DNA of 43,023 nucleotides, taken from positions 1 through 43,023 of the forward strand of contig UROO01000006.1 in the NCBI GenBank assembly GCA_900549555.1, written 5' to 3'. The notes beneath the pieces were generated by a model, which was not told the DNA's origin, made no database searches, and worked only from the letters and a program-made list of their open reading frames with translations. The DNA comes from an uncultured Collinsella sp. Lineage in GTDB: Bacteria; Actinomycetota; Coriobacteriia; Coriobacteriales; Coriobacteriaceae. The position numbers and the translations under genes are program-made. Positions within the stretch are counted from its first letter, which is position 1. Each line of letters starts with the position of its first letter. Positions 33,100-41,755 of this stretch are shown piece after piece.

Positions 33100-33582
33100 A
33101 TGGCAGAACCCAACATTCTTCTTACCCGCATCGATAACCGACTGGTTCATGGTCAGGTTGCCACCCAGTGGAACTCCACTCTGGGCTCCAACCTCATCCT
33201 CGTCGCCAACGACGACGTGGCGTCCAACACCATGCGCCAGAACCTCATGAAGATGGCCGCTCCCGCCGGCGTCGCTACGCGTTTCTTCTCCCTGCAGAAG
33301 ACCATCGACGTCATTGGCAAGGCGAGCCCGCGCCAGAAGATCTTCATCGTGGCCGAAACACCGGAAGACGTGCTTACGCTCGTCAAGGGCGGTGTGCCTA
33401 TAAAGAAGGTAAACATCGGCAACATGCACATGTCGGAAGGAAAGCGCCAAGTCGCCACCTCCGTCGCAGTTAACGACGAGGATGTCGCTGCGTTTAAAGA
33501 GCTGCAGGAATTGGGGGTGGAGTTGGAGATCAGGCGCGTTCCGAGCACGCCTGTTGAGGACACGAGCAAGCTCTTCTCGTAA
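33100..33582 (+). CDS. PTS mannose/GalNAc-type IIB component
   Basis: A 160-residue cytoplasmic protein that passes phosphate from IIA to the sugar. His17 in LLTRIDNRLVHGQV is the phosphorylated residue. The NIGNMHMSEGKRQ motif and ELGVELEIRRVP match GalNAc/GalN-type IIB proteins. GAAAGGAAG lies before ATG. It follows YajC by 36 bp and precedes IIC by 90 bp. Confidence 0.93.
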   Translation: MAEPNILLTRIDNRLVHGQVATQWNSTLGSNLILVANDDVASNTMRQNLMKMAAPAGVATRFFSLQKTIDVIGKASPRQKIFIVAETPEDVLTLVKGGVPIKKVNIGNMHMSEGKRQVATSVAVNDEDVAAFKELQELGVELEIRRVPSTPVEDTSKLFS

Positions 33583-33672
33583 TCCTCGTGATCCACGTTG
33601 TCAGGAGTGAAACCCTGACGTTCTGTACGTGATATCCAAAGTGCGTACATACATTTTGAAAGGAGGAGCAAG

Positions 33673-34473
33673 ATGGAATACTCGATCATCCAGATCGCTC
33701 TGGTCTTCGTTGTTACGTTCATCGCGGCAATCGACCAGTTTGACTTCCTCGAGTCTCTCTATCAGCCCATCGTCACCGGCGCCGTCATCGGTCTTATCCT
33801 TGGCGACCTCAACACCGGTCTTCTCGTGGGTGGTACCTATCAGCTCATGACGATCGGCAACATGCCGATCGGAGGCGCTCAGCCGCCTAACGCCGTCATC
33901 GGCGGCATCATGGCAGCCATTCTCGCTATCGCCACGGGCCTCGAGCCCAACGCGGCAGTCGGCCTCGCCATTCCGTTCGCTCTGCTTGGCCAGCTTGGCG
34001 TTACCCTGGTCTTCACGCTTATGTCCCCGCTTATGTCCACGGCCGATAACATGGCTCACAACGCGGACACCAAGGGCATCGAGCGCCTGAACTACTTCGC
34101 CATGGCTCTGCTCGGCCTGATCTTCGCTGTCGTCGTCACCCTGTTCTTCATCGCTGGCGCCACCATCGGTCAGACCATCGCTTCTGCCATCCCGACTTGG
34201 CTGCAGACCGGTCTGTCCGCTGCAGGCGGCATGATGCGCTTCGTCGGCTTCGCCGTCCTGCTCAAGGTTATGATGAACCGCGATATGTGGGGCTTCTTCC
34301 TCATGGGCTTTGGCCTCGCGCTCATCACCGTTGCCAACGATTCGCTGGCAACCCCTGCTCTGCTCATCCTCGCTCTCATCGGCTTCGGCATCGCTTTCTG
34401 GGACTTCCAGCAGCAGACCGAGCTGAAGGGTGCAGCTGTTTCTGACGGAGGTGACTTCGAAGATGGCATCTAA
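33673..34473 (+). CDS. PTS mannose/GalNAc-type IIC component
   Basis: A 266-residue integral membrane permease subunit of about eight to ten helices. Seen: IAAIDQFDFLESLYQPIVTGAVIGLILGDL, GGTYQLMTIGNMPIGGAQPPNAVIGGIMAAI, the IIC family signature, and a C-terminal helix pair. It transports the sugar with IID. AAAGGAGGAGC lies 6 bases before ATG. The 3' end overlaps IID by 11 bases. Confidence 0.93.
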   Translation: MEYSIIQIALVFVVTFIAAIDQFDFLESLYQPIVTGAVIGLILGDLNTGLLVGGTYQLMTIGNMPIGGAQPPNAVIGGIMAAILAIATGLEPNAAVGLAIPFALLGQLGVTLVFTLMSPLMSTADNMAHNADTKGIERLNYFAMALLGLIFAVVVTLFFIAGATIGQTIASAIPTWLQTGLSAAGGMMRFVGFAVLLKVMMNRDMWGFFLMGFGLALITVANDSLATPALLILALIGFGIAFWDFQQQTELKGAAVSDGGDFEDGI

Positions 34474-35545
34474 TGAGTATGTGATCCCGGAGCACTACGA
34501 GGATCTCACTCCTGCTCCGCAGCTCGACCAGAAGACCCTCAACAAGATGGCTTGGCGCTCCTGCTTCCTGCAGGCATCGTTCAACTACGAGCGCATGCAG
34601 GCCGCTGGCTGGCTTTACTCCATCATCCCCGGTCTGGAGAAGATCCACACCAACAAGAACGACCTCGCGGCTTCCATGAGTCACAACCTGGAGTTCTTCA
34701 ACACCCACCCGTTCCTTGTCACCTTTGTTATGGGCATTGTGCTTTCGCTCGAGCAGAACAAGGTTGACATCCCCACGATCCGCGCCGTCCGCGTCGCCGC
34801 AATGGGCCCGCTCGGTGGTATCGGTGACGCCCTGTTCTGGCTGACGCTTGTGCCTATCACGGCCGGCATCACCTCTAACATGGCCATCAACGGCAACGCC
34901 GCTGCACCGATCATCTTCCTGGTGATCTTTAACGTCGTCCAGTTCGCTCTGCGCTTCTGGCTCATGAACTGGTCCTACAAGCTTGGCACCAGCGCTATTG
35001 ACGCTCTGACCGCCAACATGCAGGCCTTCACGCGTGCCGCTTCCATCATGGGCGTCTTCGTCGTCGGTTGCCTGGTCGTCACCATGGGTGGCACCCAGAT
35101 CAACCTCCAGATCCCCAACGGCACCACCCGTGGCCTCTCCGCTACTACCGTGATCGTCTCCGAGAAGGAGGCCGAGAACTTCACCGGTATGGAGGGCATC
35201 GATACCGAGACCGCTGAGGCCGGTACCATCGCCATGACCGATGAGGACGGCAACGCCCTCACCGCTTCCGATGCCGACGGCAACGCTGTCGAGTGCGGCG
35301 TCACCGATCTGGGCAACGGCATGGAGTCCGTTACCTACGGCACCGTTACCGAGGATCCGGTCAACTTCTCTGTTGCCGACACCCTCAACACCATCGTCCC
35401 GAAGCTCGTCCCGCTTATGCTTACGCTGCTGCTTTACTACATGTTCGCTAAGCACAGCTGGACCCCGACCAAGGGCATTCTCCTGCTCTTCGTCCTTGGC
35501 ATCCTGGGCGCTGGCCCGCTTGGTCTCTGGCCGAGCATCTGGTAA
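34463..35545 (+). CDS. PTS mannose/GalNAc-type IID component with enlarged outer loop
   Basis: A 360-residue membrane subunit that forms the channel with IIC. It has SCFLQASFNYERMQAAGWLYSIIPGLEK, the MGPLGGIGDALFWLTLVPI signature and a C-terminal hydrophobic pair. Usual IID length is about 260-305 residues. The excess is an acidic stretch at about 212-306 with DEDGNALTASDADGNAV, placed where others have a short extracytoplasmic loop. ATG 34463 follows GGAGGTGA. A terminator follows at 35612. Confidence 0.92.
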   Translation: MASNEYVIPEHYEDLTPAPQLDQKTLNKMAWRSCFLQASFNYERMQAAGWLYSIIPGLEKIHTNKNDLAASMSHNLEFFNTHPFLVTFVMGIVLSLEQNKVDIPTIRAVRVAAMGPLGGIGDALFWLTLVPITAGITSNMAINGNAAAPIIFLVIFNVVQFALRFWLMNWSYKLGTSAIDALTANMQAFTRAASIMGVFVVGCLVVTMGGTQINLQIPNGTTRGLSATTVIVSEKEAENFTGMEGIDTETAEAGTIAMTDEDGNALTASDADGNAVECGVTDLGNGMESVTYGTVTEDPVNFSVADTLNTIVPKLVPLMLTLLLYYMFAKHSWTPTKGILLLFVLGILGAGPLGLWPSIW

Positions 35546-35611
35546 GGCTCTAGCTTGAGGGGTGTGTCCCTACGCGGCTCACACCCCGACCCCTTAAGCC
35601 ATGTGTATGTT

Positions 35612-35650
35612 AAAAGCCGCGCGCTCTTTCGAGCACGCGGCTTTTGTTTT
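35612..35650 (+). terminator. Terminator of the PTS operon
   Basis: AAAAGCCGCG (35612-35621) pairs with CGCGGCTTTT (35636-35645), with an inner GCTC/GAGC pairing, followed by GTTTTC. Confidence 0.88.
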
Positions 35651-35651
35651 C

Positions 35652-35701
35652 TTGATGATTCGGTGTTGCAGACTGATAATGCTTAACACCCTAGGTAGTT
35701 A
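35652..35701 (+). promoter_or_regulatory. Promoter of the GntR gene with overlapping palindrome
   Basis: TTGATG (35652-35657) and GATAAT (35675-35680) are 17 bp apart. TAACACCCTAGGTAGTTA at 35684-35701 is an imperfect palindrome on the start site with core CCTAGG. It differs from the TGGTTACTACCAG site, so it may bind another regulator or a variant site. Confidence 0.6.
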
Positions 35702-35729
35702 GCCGAATTCGAGCAAAAGGGAGGATAGG

Positions 35730-36461
35730 ATGGCGATCGGAGCGCGTAAGCAACCGCTGTACGATCAGCTGGTCGATATTCTGACCGAAAAGATCGACCA
35801 TGAATATCGCGCCGGTGACATGATTCCTTCCGAGCGCGAACTTTCGGAGCGCTATGGTCTCTCTCGCACTACGGTACGCCTGGCTCTGCAGGAACTGGAG
35901 CGTTTAGGACTGGTGGTTCGGCAGCACGGTCGCGGTACCTTTGTGACCGACCGTTCGGCAAAAGCAACCAATCTTATGCAGTCCTACAGCTTTACCGAGC
36001 AGATGCGCGCGATGGGTCGCGACCCCGAGACCACGATTCTCGAGTTTTGCGAGATGGAGGCCGATAAGAATCTGGCCGAGCATATGGGATTGCGTATCGG
36101 TGATCGCATTTTTAAGCTTAAGCGCCTTCGTTCTGCCGATAACATGCCCATGATGGTCGAACGCAGCTATCTACCGGTTCGTCAATTTCTGTCCCTAAAG
36201 CGACCACTGCTGGAGCGTAAGCCGCTTTACGATGTGATTGAGCAAGACTTTCAGCAAAAGATTCGCGTGGCCGAAGAGGAGTTCTATGCGAGCATAGCCC
36301 GTCCCACCGACGCCCACTTTTTGGGAATTGTCGAGGGCTCGCCTGTGCTCGATTTGGTCAGGACTACGTATAACGAGTCAAACGAGGTTGTGGAGTATAC
36401 ACTCTCGGTTGCTCGTGCCGATCAGTTTAAATACAAGGTTTACCACCAGCGTAGCAACTAG
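35730..36461 (+). CDS. GntR-family regulator, HutC subfamily (NagR/DasR/AgaR-like)
   Basis: A 243-residue one-component regulator. The winged helix (about 8-75) has IPSERELSERYGLSRTTVRLALQELERLGLVVRQHGRGTFV, and a UTRA domain follows (90-235) with MMVERSYLP and YTLSVARAD. The family senses phosphorylated amino sugars. It lies between the PTS operon and agaS, both with an identical TGGTTACTACCAG element, so it probably represses them until GalNAc-6-P, GalN-6-P or GlcN-6-P appears. GGGAGGATAGG precedes ATG. Effector choice is inferred. Confidence 0.88.
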   Translation: MAIGARKQPLYDQLVDILTEKIDHEYRAGDMIPSERELSERYGLSRTTVRLALQELERLGLVVRQHGRGTFVTDRSAKATNLMQSYSFTEQMRAMGRDPETTILEFCEMEADKNLAEHMGLRIGDRIFKLKRLRSADNMPMMVERSYLPVRQFLSLKRPLLERKPLYDVIEQDFQQKIRVAEEEFYASIARPTDAHFLGIVEGSPVLDLVRTTYNESNEVVEYTLSVARADQFKYKVYHQRSN

Positions 36462-36499
36462 TGTCCGCATCGTTTCCATATGATGATTCTTTGCATTTA

Positions 36500-36536
36500 A
36501 CTGGTTACTACCAGATAACCAACCGAAGTGTATAAT
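36500..36536 (+). promoter_or_regulatory. agaS promoter with DasR/NagR-like operator
   Basis: TATAAT is at 36531-36536. ACTGGTTACTACCAGA at 36500-36515 covers the -35 position, where no consensus box is present. It has 13 bases in common with the PTS site at 32210-32222. Binding here would block polymerase access. Confidence 0.7.
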
Positions 36537-36575
36537 TGCACGTCAGAGGATTACTTCTAGAGAGAGGTATTAGAA

Positions 36576-37742
36576 ATGTTCGAGAAGAGTGTCGAGGAGC
36601 TCACCGAGCTCGGCGCCCAGATCACCACGGCCGAGATTGCTCAGCAGCCCGAGCTTTGGCGTGATACGCTCAACATCTATCGCGAGAACAAGGAGGCCAT
36701 CGAGGCCTTCCTGGCCGAGGCTCGCGCTATGGGCGAGGGTCGTCTGTCCGTTGTCTTCACCGGTGCCGGTACGTCCGACTACGTTGGCGATACCTGCGCC
36801 CCGTACCTGCGTCACGCTGGCAACACTGATCTCTACGACTTTAAGCCCATCGCCACGACCGACATCGTGAGCGCTCCGCGCGACTTCCTGCGCGCCGAGG
36901 ATCCCACGCTCGTGGTTTCCTTTGCCCGCTCTGGCAACAGCCCCGAGAGCCTTGCCGCCGTTGCCGTTGCCAAGGAGCTCGTCCACAACGTCAAGTTCCT
37001 CAACATCACCTGCGCTCCCGAGGGCAAGCTCGCCGTCGAGTCTGCCGATGATCCCAATGCGCTGACGCTGCTCATTCCGCGCGCCAACGACAAGGGCTTC
37101 GCCATGACCGGTTCTTATTCCTGCATGACCCTGCTCTCCACCCTTATTTTCGACACTGCCTCTGACGAGCAGAAGGCCGAGTGGGTCGAGACCATCGCCA
37201 AGATGGGCGAGGAGGTTATCGCTCGCGAGTCCGAGGTCGCCGATTACCTCGCTGGCGACTTCAACCGCGTGACCTACCTGGGCTCCGGCTCCTTTGGCGG
37301 CCTTGCTCAGGAGAGCCAGCTTAAGATTCTCGAGCTTGCTCACGGCCTGGTTGCCACTTCTTACGACACTTCCATGGGCTATCGTCACGGACCCAAGTCC
37401 TTCGTCGACGATAAGACGCTCGTCTTCGTGTTCGTCAACAACGACGCCTACACCCGTCAGTACGACATCGACATCCTCAACGAGATCGGTGGCGACAAGA
37501 TCGCTCAGCACACCGTCGCCGTTCAGCAGGAAGGTGCCACCGTCTATGAGGGTGAGTCCTTCACCTTTAAGGGCTACGAGGCACTTCCCGAGGGCTACCT
37601 TGCTCTGCCGTTCGTGATGTTTGCCCAGGCTATCAGCCTGCTCAACTCCGTGCGCGTGGGCAACACGCCCGATACGCCGAGCCCCACCGGCACGGTCAAC
37701 CGCGTGGTTAAGGGCGTGACGATTCACCCCTTCACCGCTTAA
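36576..37742 (+). CDS. agaS: SIS-domain isomerase AgaS (GalN-6-P deaminase/isomerase)
   Basis: A 388-residue two-SIS protein of the AgaS family, which converts galactosamine-6-phosphate to tagatose-6-phosphate and ammonia. Seen: VVFTGAGTSDYVGDT and LVVSFARSGNSPESLAAV in the first SIS domain, then VTYLGSGSFGGLAQESQLKILEL and SMGYRHGPKSFVDDKTLVFVFV in the second. The length equals E. coli AgaS (about 384). AGAGAGG lies before ATG. Next to nagA and lacC it fills the middle step of the GalNAc route. Its promoter carries the GntR site. Confidence 0.88.
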   Translation: MFEKSVEELTELGAQITTAEIAQQPELWRDTLNIYRENKEAIEAFLAEARAMGEGRLSVVFTGAGTSDYVGDTCAPYLRHAGNTDLYDFKPIATTDIVSAPRDFLRAEDPTLVVSFARSGNSPESLAAVAVAKELVHNVKFLNITCAPEGKLAVESADDPNALTLLIPRANDKGFAMTGSYSCMTLLSTLIFDTASDEQKAEWVETIAKMGEEVIARESEVADYLAGDFNRVTYLGSGSFGGLAQESQLKILELAHGLVATSYDTSMGYRHGPKSFVDDKTLVFVFVNNDAYTRQYDIDILNEIGGDKIAQHTVAVQQEGATVYEGESFTFKGYEALPEGYLALPFVMFAQAISLLNSVRVGNTPDTPSPTGTVNRVVKGVTIHPFTA

Positions 37743-37760
37743 TCGCGTCCCCCTGTAAGG

Positions 37761-37798
37761 GCGCCCGTCCGCTCATAACGGCGGGCGGGCGCTTTTTG
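37761..37798 (+). terminator. Terminator of agaS
   Basis: GCGCCCG (37761-37767) pairs with CGGGCGC (37786-37792), with more pairs inside, followed by TTTTTG. Confidence 0.9.
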
Positions 37799-37859
37799 TT
37801 TTACGTGTGCTGGGTATAAGCATCACCACAGTCAACTGCTTTAGAAGCAAGGAGTGCAT

Positions 37860-39029
37860 ATGAGCACGTACGCAATTAAGGCTGACAAGTTCTTCTTGCC
37901 GGCAGGCCCGCAACTGGGCGGCTATCTTATGGTCGAGGATGGCGTCTTTGGCGCCTGGCAGGCCGACGAGCCCTCTTGCGAGATTAAGGACTACACGGGA
38001 TCGTGGATTGCGCCGGGTATGGTCGATACTCACATCCACGGCTTCTACAACCACTCAACTACCGATAACGATCCCGAGGGCATCGATATCAGCTCGACCG
38101 AGCTCGCCCGTCGCGGTACCACCAGCTGGCTGCCCACGACGTTCACCGATGGCGTCGAGCAGATCAAGGACGCCTGCGCCGCTATCGCTCAGGCGGACGA
38201 GGGCCGCGGCCCCGACTTCTGCGGTGCACGCATTCAGGGCATCTACCTGGAGGGCCCCTTCTTTACCATGAAGCATGTGGGCGCGCAGAACCCCGCTTAT
38301 CTGATTGACCCCTCTGAGGAGGTCTTCGACCAGTGGCAGGAGGCTGCGGGTGGTCGCATCGTTAAGAGCGCCATGGCGGCCGAGCGCGACGGTGCCGCTG
38401 CTTATGCGGCTGCGCTGAACGCCAAGGGCGTGGTGACCAGCATCGGTCACTCCGACGCCACCTATGATGAGTGCATCGCCGCCATCAACGCCGGTGCCAG
38501 CTGCTTTACGCATACCTATAACGGCCAGCGCGGGCTGCATCACCGCGAGCCCGGTGTCGTGGGTGCTGCCATGTCCACGCCTGAGACCTACGCCGAGATC
38601 ATCTGTGACGGCAAGCACGTAAACCCTGCCGCCATCAAGGCGCTGCTGCAGACAAAGGGCTGGCAGCACACGGTGCTCATCACCGACTGCCTGGGTTGCG
38701 GTGGCATGCCCGAGGGCAGCTACACCAGTGGTGGTATGGACGTCATCATGAAGGACAACCTGTGCTGGCTCGCCGACGGCAAGAGCATTGCCGGCTCGGT
38801 GCTCACGCTTGCCCAGGGCGTCAAGAACATCGTCGACTGGGGCATCGCCAGCGCCGATATCGCCATTCGCATGGCAACCGAGGTGCCGGCACGCTCCGCG
38901 CACATCGAGGGTAAGTGCGGCAGCATCATGCCGGGTCGCGACGCCGACTTTGTCGTGTTCGACCATGAGCTCACCCTCGTCGAGACGTATGTTGGCGGCC
39001 AGAGCGTCGGCAACGCCTTTACCGAGTAA
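37860..39029 (+). CDS. nagA: N-acetylgalactosamine/glucosamine-6-phosphate deacetylase
   Basis: A 389-residue amidohydrolase that removes acetate from GlcNAc-6-P or GalNAc-6-P. Metal and substrate motifs: WIAPGMVDTHIHGFYNHST, GIYLEGPFF, TSIGHSDATYDEC, SCFTHTYNGQRGLHHREPGVVGA, VLITDCLGCGG with the catalytic Asp, and the terminal GRDADFVVFD strand. AAGGAG lies 5 bases before ATG 37860; GTG 37854 lies within the ribosome site. The agaS neighbourhood suggests AgaA-like use on GalNAc-6-P, though activity on both sugars is common. The 3' end is homologous to the fragment at 41756. Confidence 0.9.
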   Translation: MSTYAIKADKFFLPAGPQLGGYLMVEDGVFGAWQADEPSCEIKDYTGSWIAPGMVDTHIHGFYNHSTTDNDPEGIDISSTELARRGTTSWLPTTFTDGVEQIKDACAAIAQADEGRGPDFCGARIQGIYLEGPFFTMKHVGAQNPAYLIDPSEEVFDQWQEAAGGRIVKSAMAAERDGAAAYAAALNAKGVVTSIGHSDATYDECIAAINAGASCFTHTYNGQRGLHHREPGVVGAAMSTPETYAEIICDGKHVNPAAIKALLQTKGWQHTVLITDCLGCGGMPEGSYTSGGMDVIMKDNLCWLADGKSIAGSVLTLAQGVKNIVDWGIASADIAIRMATEVPARSAHIEGKCGSIMPGRDADFVVFDHELTLVETYVGGQSVGNAFTE

Positions 39030-39035
39030 CGATAG

Positions 39036-39073
39036 AAAAAGACGGCGGGCCCGAATCTGCTCGGACCCGCCGT
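39036..39073. terminator. Terminator between nagA and flavodoxin
   Basis: ACGGCGGG (39042-39049) pairs with CCCGCCGT (39066-39073), plus inner CCG/CGG. AAAAAG before the stem reads as CTTTTT on the minus strand, so it mainly ends the flavodoxin gene. Confidence 0.8.
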
Positions 39074-39104
39074 ATGGGTTAAACGCTCAAAAGCACCTTC
39101 ACAG

Positions 39105-39689
39105 TTACAGTTTGTTGGCGATCTTCTTTGCCGTGCGCTTAACGCCGGCCACCAGACCTCCCGCAGGATGCTCCTTCTCGTATGCTAGGCGCTTCTCGCG
39201 CTTGGCATACTCTTCGACGATGATGTCGCCATACTCGTCTTCGATCTTGTCGAAGAAGTCGACGGCGCCCTTAATTTCCTCAGCGGTCGGGTGTCCCTTT
39301 TGGACACCGCCGGCGAGTTTGAACGGTCCCCACGTATCAAAGCCTGGGCAGCCGTAGACGCCCATAAAGATAGCCTGCCTCATGCGGCAGATGCCATCGA
39401 TATCCTTGCCGTACCATTTGTTCTTGCCACCGTAGGTCATAAGGCCAAACACCTTGTCCTGCGGCTGCAGCACGTTCGTGAGCACGCGTGCCATGTCCTT
39501 GTCGATCTCGGAGTAATAGATGCCCGTGGCGACACCGATCAGATGATATTCGTGCAGGTCGGGGTACTCGTTTTTACCGAGCGCCTTGACGTCGAGGGTA
39601 TCGATCTCGGGGTGTGCCTCGACGATGGCGTCCACGAGCTTTTTCGTATTGCCGTGATGGCGCGAGGCGTAGAGGATGATGGTTCGCAT
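39105..39689 (-). CDS. Flavodoxin-domain protein
   Basis: A 194-residue flavodoxin-like fold. The N-terminal FMN phosphate loop is ILYASRHHGNTKKLVDAI, and VIGV-type strand LIGVATGIYYSEI and FGLMTYGGKNKWYG follow. The last 50 residues are basic and helical (KREKRLAYEKEH, VKRTAKKIANKL). It could serve as an electron carrier or a quinone-type reductase. ATG 39689 has AAAGG upstream; the frame extends to 39719. The gene opposes the sugar cluster, with a TACCAT -10-like box at 39732-39727 on the minus strand. Confidence 0.85.
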   Translation of the reverse strand: MRTIILYASRHHGNTKKLVDAIVEAHPEIDTLDVKALGKNEYPDLHEYHLIGVATGIYYSEIDKDMARVLTNVLQPQDKVFGLMTYGGKNKWYGKDIDGICRMRQAIFMGVYGCPGFDTWGPFKLAGGVQKGHPTAEEIKGAVDFFDKIEDEYGDIIVEEYAKREKRLAYEKEHPAGGLVAGVKRTAKKIANKL

Positions 39690-39845
39690 AAGAAGGCCTT
39701 TCAGCTGTAATTGCATCAATGTCTGTATGGTACCCCGTTACATGGCTGGGATACCGGACGCATCGATGAACGTGCGGGTTTGTCCTTTGGTTAGGGCCGA
39801 GACGGGTACTTGCGAGCAAAAAGCAGTTGTTCGAAAGGATGGGCA

Positions 39846-40727
39846 ATGGAATACGCTCTCTCCAACGATTCGATTTCTATTAAGGTGTCCACGGCTGGTG
39901 GCTCGTTTACCTCGATCGAGGCCGGAGGTCGCGAGTATCTGTGGCAGGGCGATCCCGCCGTGTGGTCCGGCCAGGCACCGATTTGCTTCCCGATTTGCGG
40001 AGGCTTGCGCGACAACAACGCCATGACGTTTGCCGGGCATCATGTAAAGCTCGCTCGCCATGGGTTTGCGCGCAAACAGGAGTGGAAGCTGCTGAGCCAG
40101 AGCGAGAACGAGCTGGCGATGTGCCTGGCTTCGGAGGATAACGCCGCGCTGCTGAGCGATTATCCGTATCCGTTTAAGCTTGTCGCCCGCTATACGCTCG
40201 AGGACGCTGCTGTGCGCGTTTCCTACGAGGTCACCAACGAGGGCACCGAGGACATGCCGTTCTTTATTGGCGGTCATCCCGGCTTTAGGTGTCCGCTCGA
40301 TGAGGGCGAGGCCTATACGGACTACGAGCTGCGCTTTGAGAAGGACGAGGCTGCTGAGCTTTGCACTGCCGTCCCCTCGACTGGCTTGATTGACGTGACC
40401 AATCGCTCCAAGAACCCCATGGTGGGAAAGACGCTGCCCCTGTCGCACGAGCTCTTCGATTTTGCGGAGACCATCTTTGACGTGCTCGAGAGCCGTCGGG
40501 TCACGCTTTCCAAAAAGGGCGAGGACAAGGGCGTCCGCCTGAGCTTTGAGGGCTTCCCATATCTCATTGTGTGGAGCAAGCCCGAGGGCGATTTTGTGGC
40601 GGTTGAGCCCTGGGGCGGCCTTTCGACCTGCTCCGATGAGGACGACGTGCTTGAGCATAAGCGCGGCTGCCTTGTCGCCAAGCCCAAGGAGACCGTCGTT
40701 CGCTCGTTCACGATTGAGATTCTGTAA
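39846..40727 (+). CDS. Aldose 1-epimerase family protein (LacX-like)
   Basis: A 293-residue beta-sandwich epimerase-like protein. Seen: SIEAGGREYLWQGDPAVWSGQAPICFPICGGLRDN, RHGFARKQEWKL with the catalytic-type His, FFIGGHPGFRCPLDEGE with the second His, and VAVEPWGGLSTCSDE. LacX proteins accompany tagatose-6-P pathway genes, which fits the lacC gene 59 bp downstream. It may equilibrate sugar anomers. GAAAGGATGG precedes ATG 39846. Confidence 0.85.
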   Translation: MEYALSNDSISIKVSTAGGSFTSIEAGGREYLWQGDPAVWSGQAPICFPICGGLRDNNAMTFAGHHVKLARHGFARKQEWKLLSQSENELAMCLASEDNAALLSDYPYPFKLVARYTLEDAAVRVSYEVTNEGTEDMPFFIGGHPGFRCPLDEGEAYTDYELRFEKDEAAELCTAVPSTGLIDVTNRSKNPMVGKTLPLSHELFDFAETIFDVLESRRVTLSKKGEDKGVRLSFEGFPYLIVWSKPEGDFVAVEPWGGLSTCSDEDDVLEHKRGCLVAKPKETVVRSFTIEIL

Positions 40728-40786
40728 TTCCGTTTTGTCGACTCGTATCGCGAGGCACAAGGAGCCTGCGAGATAAGGAGCTAAAA

Positions 40787-41722
40787 ATGATCCTCACCGT
40801 TACGATGAACCCGTCTGTCGATACGCGCTATCAGCTCGATGAGCTCATTATCGACGACGTCAACCGTGTGACGCCCGAAAAGACCGCCGGCGGCAAGGGC
40901 CTCAACGTGGCCCGCGTGCTGGGTCAGCTGGGCGACGACGTTGTGGCAACCGGTCTGCTCGGCGGCCACATGGGCGCCTACATGGCTGAGCTCATGGACG
41001 CCAACGGTATTAACAACGACTTTGTGCCCATCAAGGGCGAGACTCGAATTTGCCTCAACATTCTCCACGCCGGCAACCAGACCGAGCTGCTCGAGAGTGG
41101 CCCGACAATTGCCCCCGAGGAACTCGATGCCTTTACCGCCAAGTTTACTGAGCTTGCGGGCAAGGCCGACGTCGTCACCATTTCGGGTTCTCTGCCCCGC
41201 GGTGTCGAGGCGGACTACTATGCCAAGATCACGGGCATTGCCGAGAACGCCGGCGCCAAGGTGCTGCTCGATACCTCGGGTGCTTCGCTCGAGGCCGCCC
41301 TTAAGTCCGAAATTAAGCCCGAGCTGGTCAAGCCTAACCTGACCGAGATCAACGGCCTTCTGGGCACGAGCTTTACCACCGACGATGTGGACGAGCTCCG
41401 CGCCGCGCTCGCCTCTGATGCCCGCTTCTCCGATATCCCCTGGGTCGTCGTGTCCATGGGCGCTGCCGGCTCCGTTGGCTTCCACAATGGCCGTGCGTTC
41501 CGCGCAAAGACGCCCGATATCCCTGCCGTTAACGCAACGGGCTCTGGTGACTCCACTATCGCAGGCTTCGCGCATGCCATCGCTGCCGGCGCAGACGACG
41601 AGACGGTGCTGCGTACCGCCAACACTTGCGGCAAGCTCAACGCCATGGATCCTATGACCGGCCATCTGGTCATGGACCGTTGGGACGAGGTCTACAACGG
41701 CGTTGTCGTGACCGAGCTGTAA
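40787..41722 (+). CDS. lacC: Tagatose-6-phosphate kinase (PfkB family)
   Basis: A 311-residue kinase of the LacC/FruK group that makes tagatose-1,6-bisphosphate from tagatose-6-phosphate. Seen: VTMNPSVDTRYQLDEL, AGGKGLNVARVLGQLGD (33-50), TISGSLPRGV, KPNLTEINGLLG, and the PfkB signature NATGSGDSTIAG with catalytic Asp255. FruK (1-phosphofructokinase) is the alternative, but the agaS-nagA-LacX neighbours favour tagatose. AAGGAG precedes ATG. No aldolase follows; instead there is a nagA fragment. Confidence 0.87.
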   Translation: MILTVTMNPSVDTRYQLDELIIDDVNRVTPEKTAGGKGLNVARVLGQLGDDVVATGLLGGHMGAYMAELMDANGINNDFVPIKGETRICLNILHAGNQTELLESGPTIAPEELDAFTAKFTELAGKADVVTISGSLPRGVEADYYAKITGIAENAGAKVLLDTSGASLEAALKSEIKPELVKPNLTEINGLLGTSFTTDDVDELRAALASDARFSDIPWVVVSMGAAGSVGFHNGRAFRAKTPDIPAVNATGSGDSTIAGFAHAIAAGADDETVLRTANTCGKLNAMDPMTGHLVMDRWDEVYNGVVVTEL

Positions 41723-41755
41723 GGGCTTGGGCGTCGGTCCCGGCATCGATTGCTA

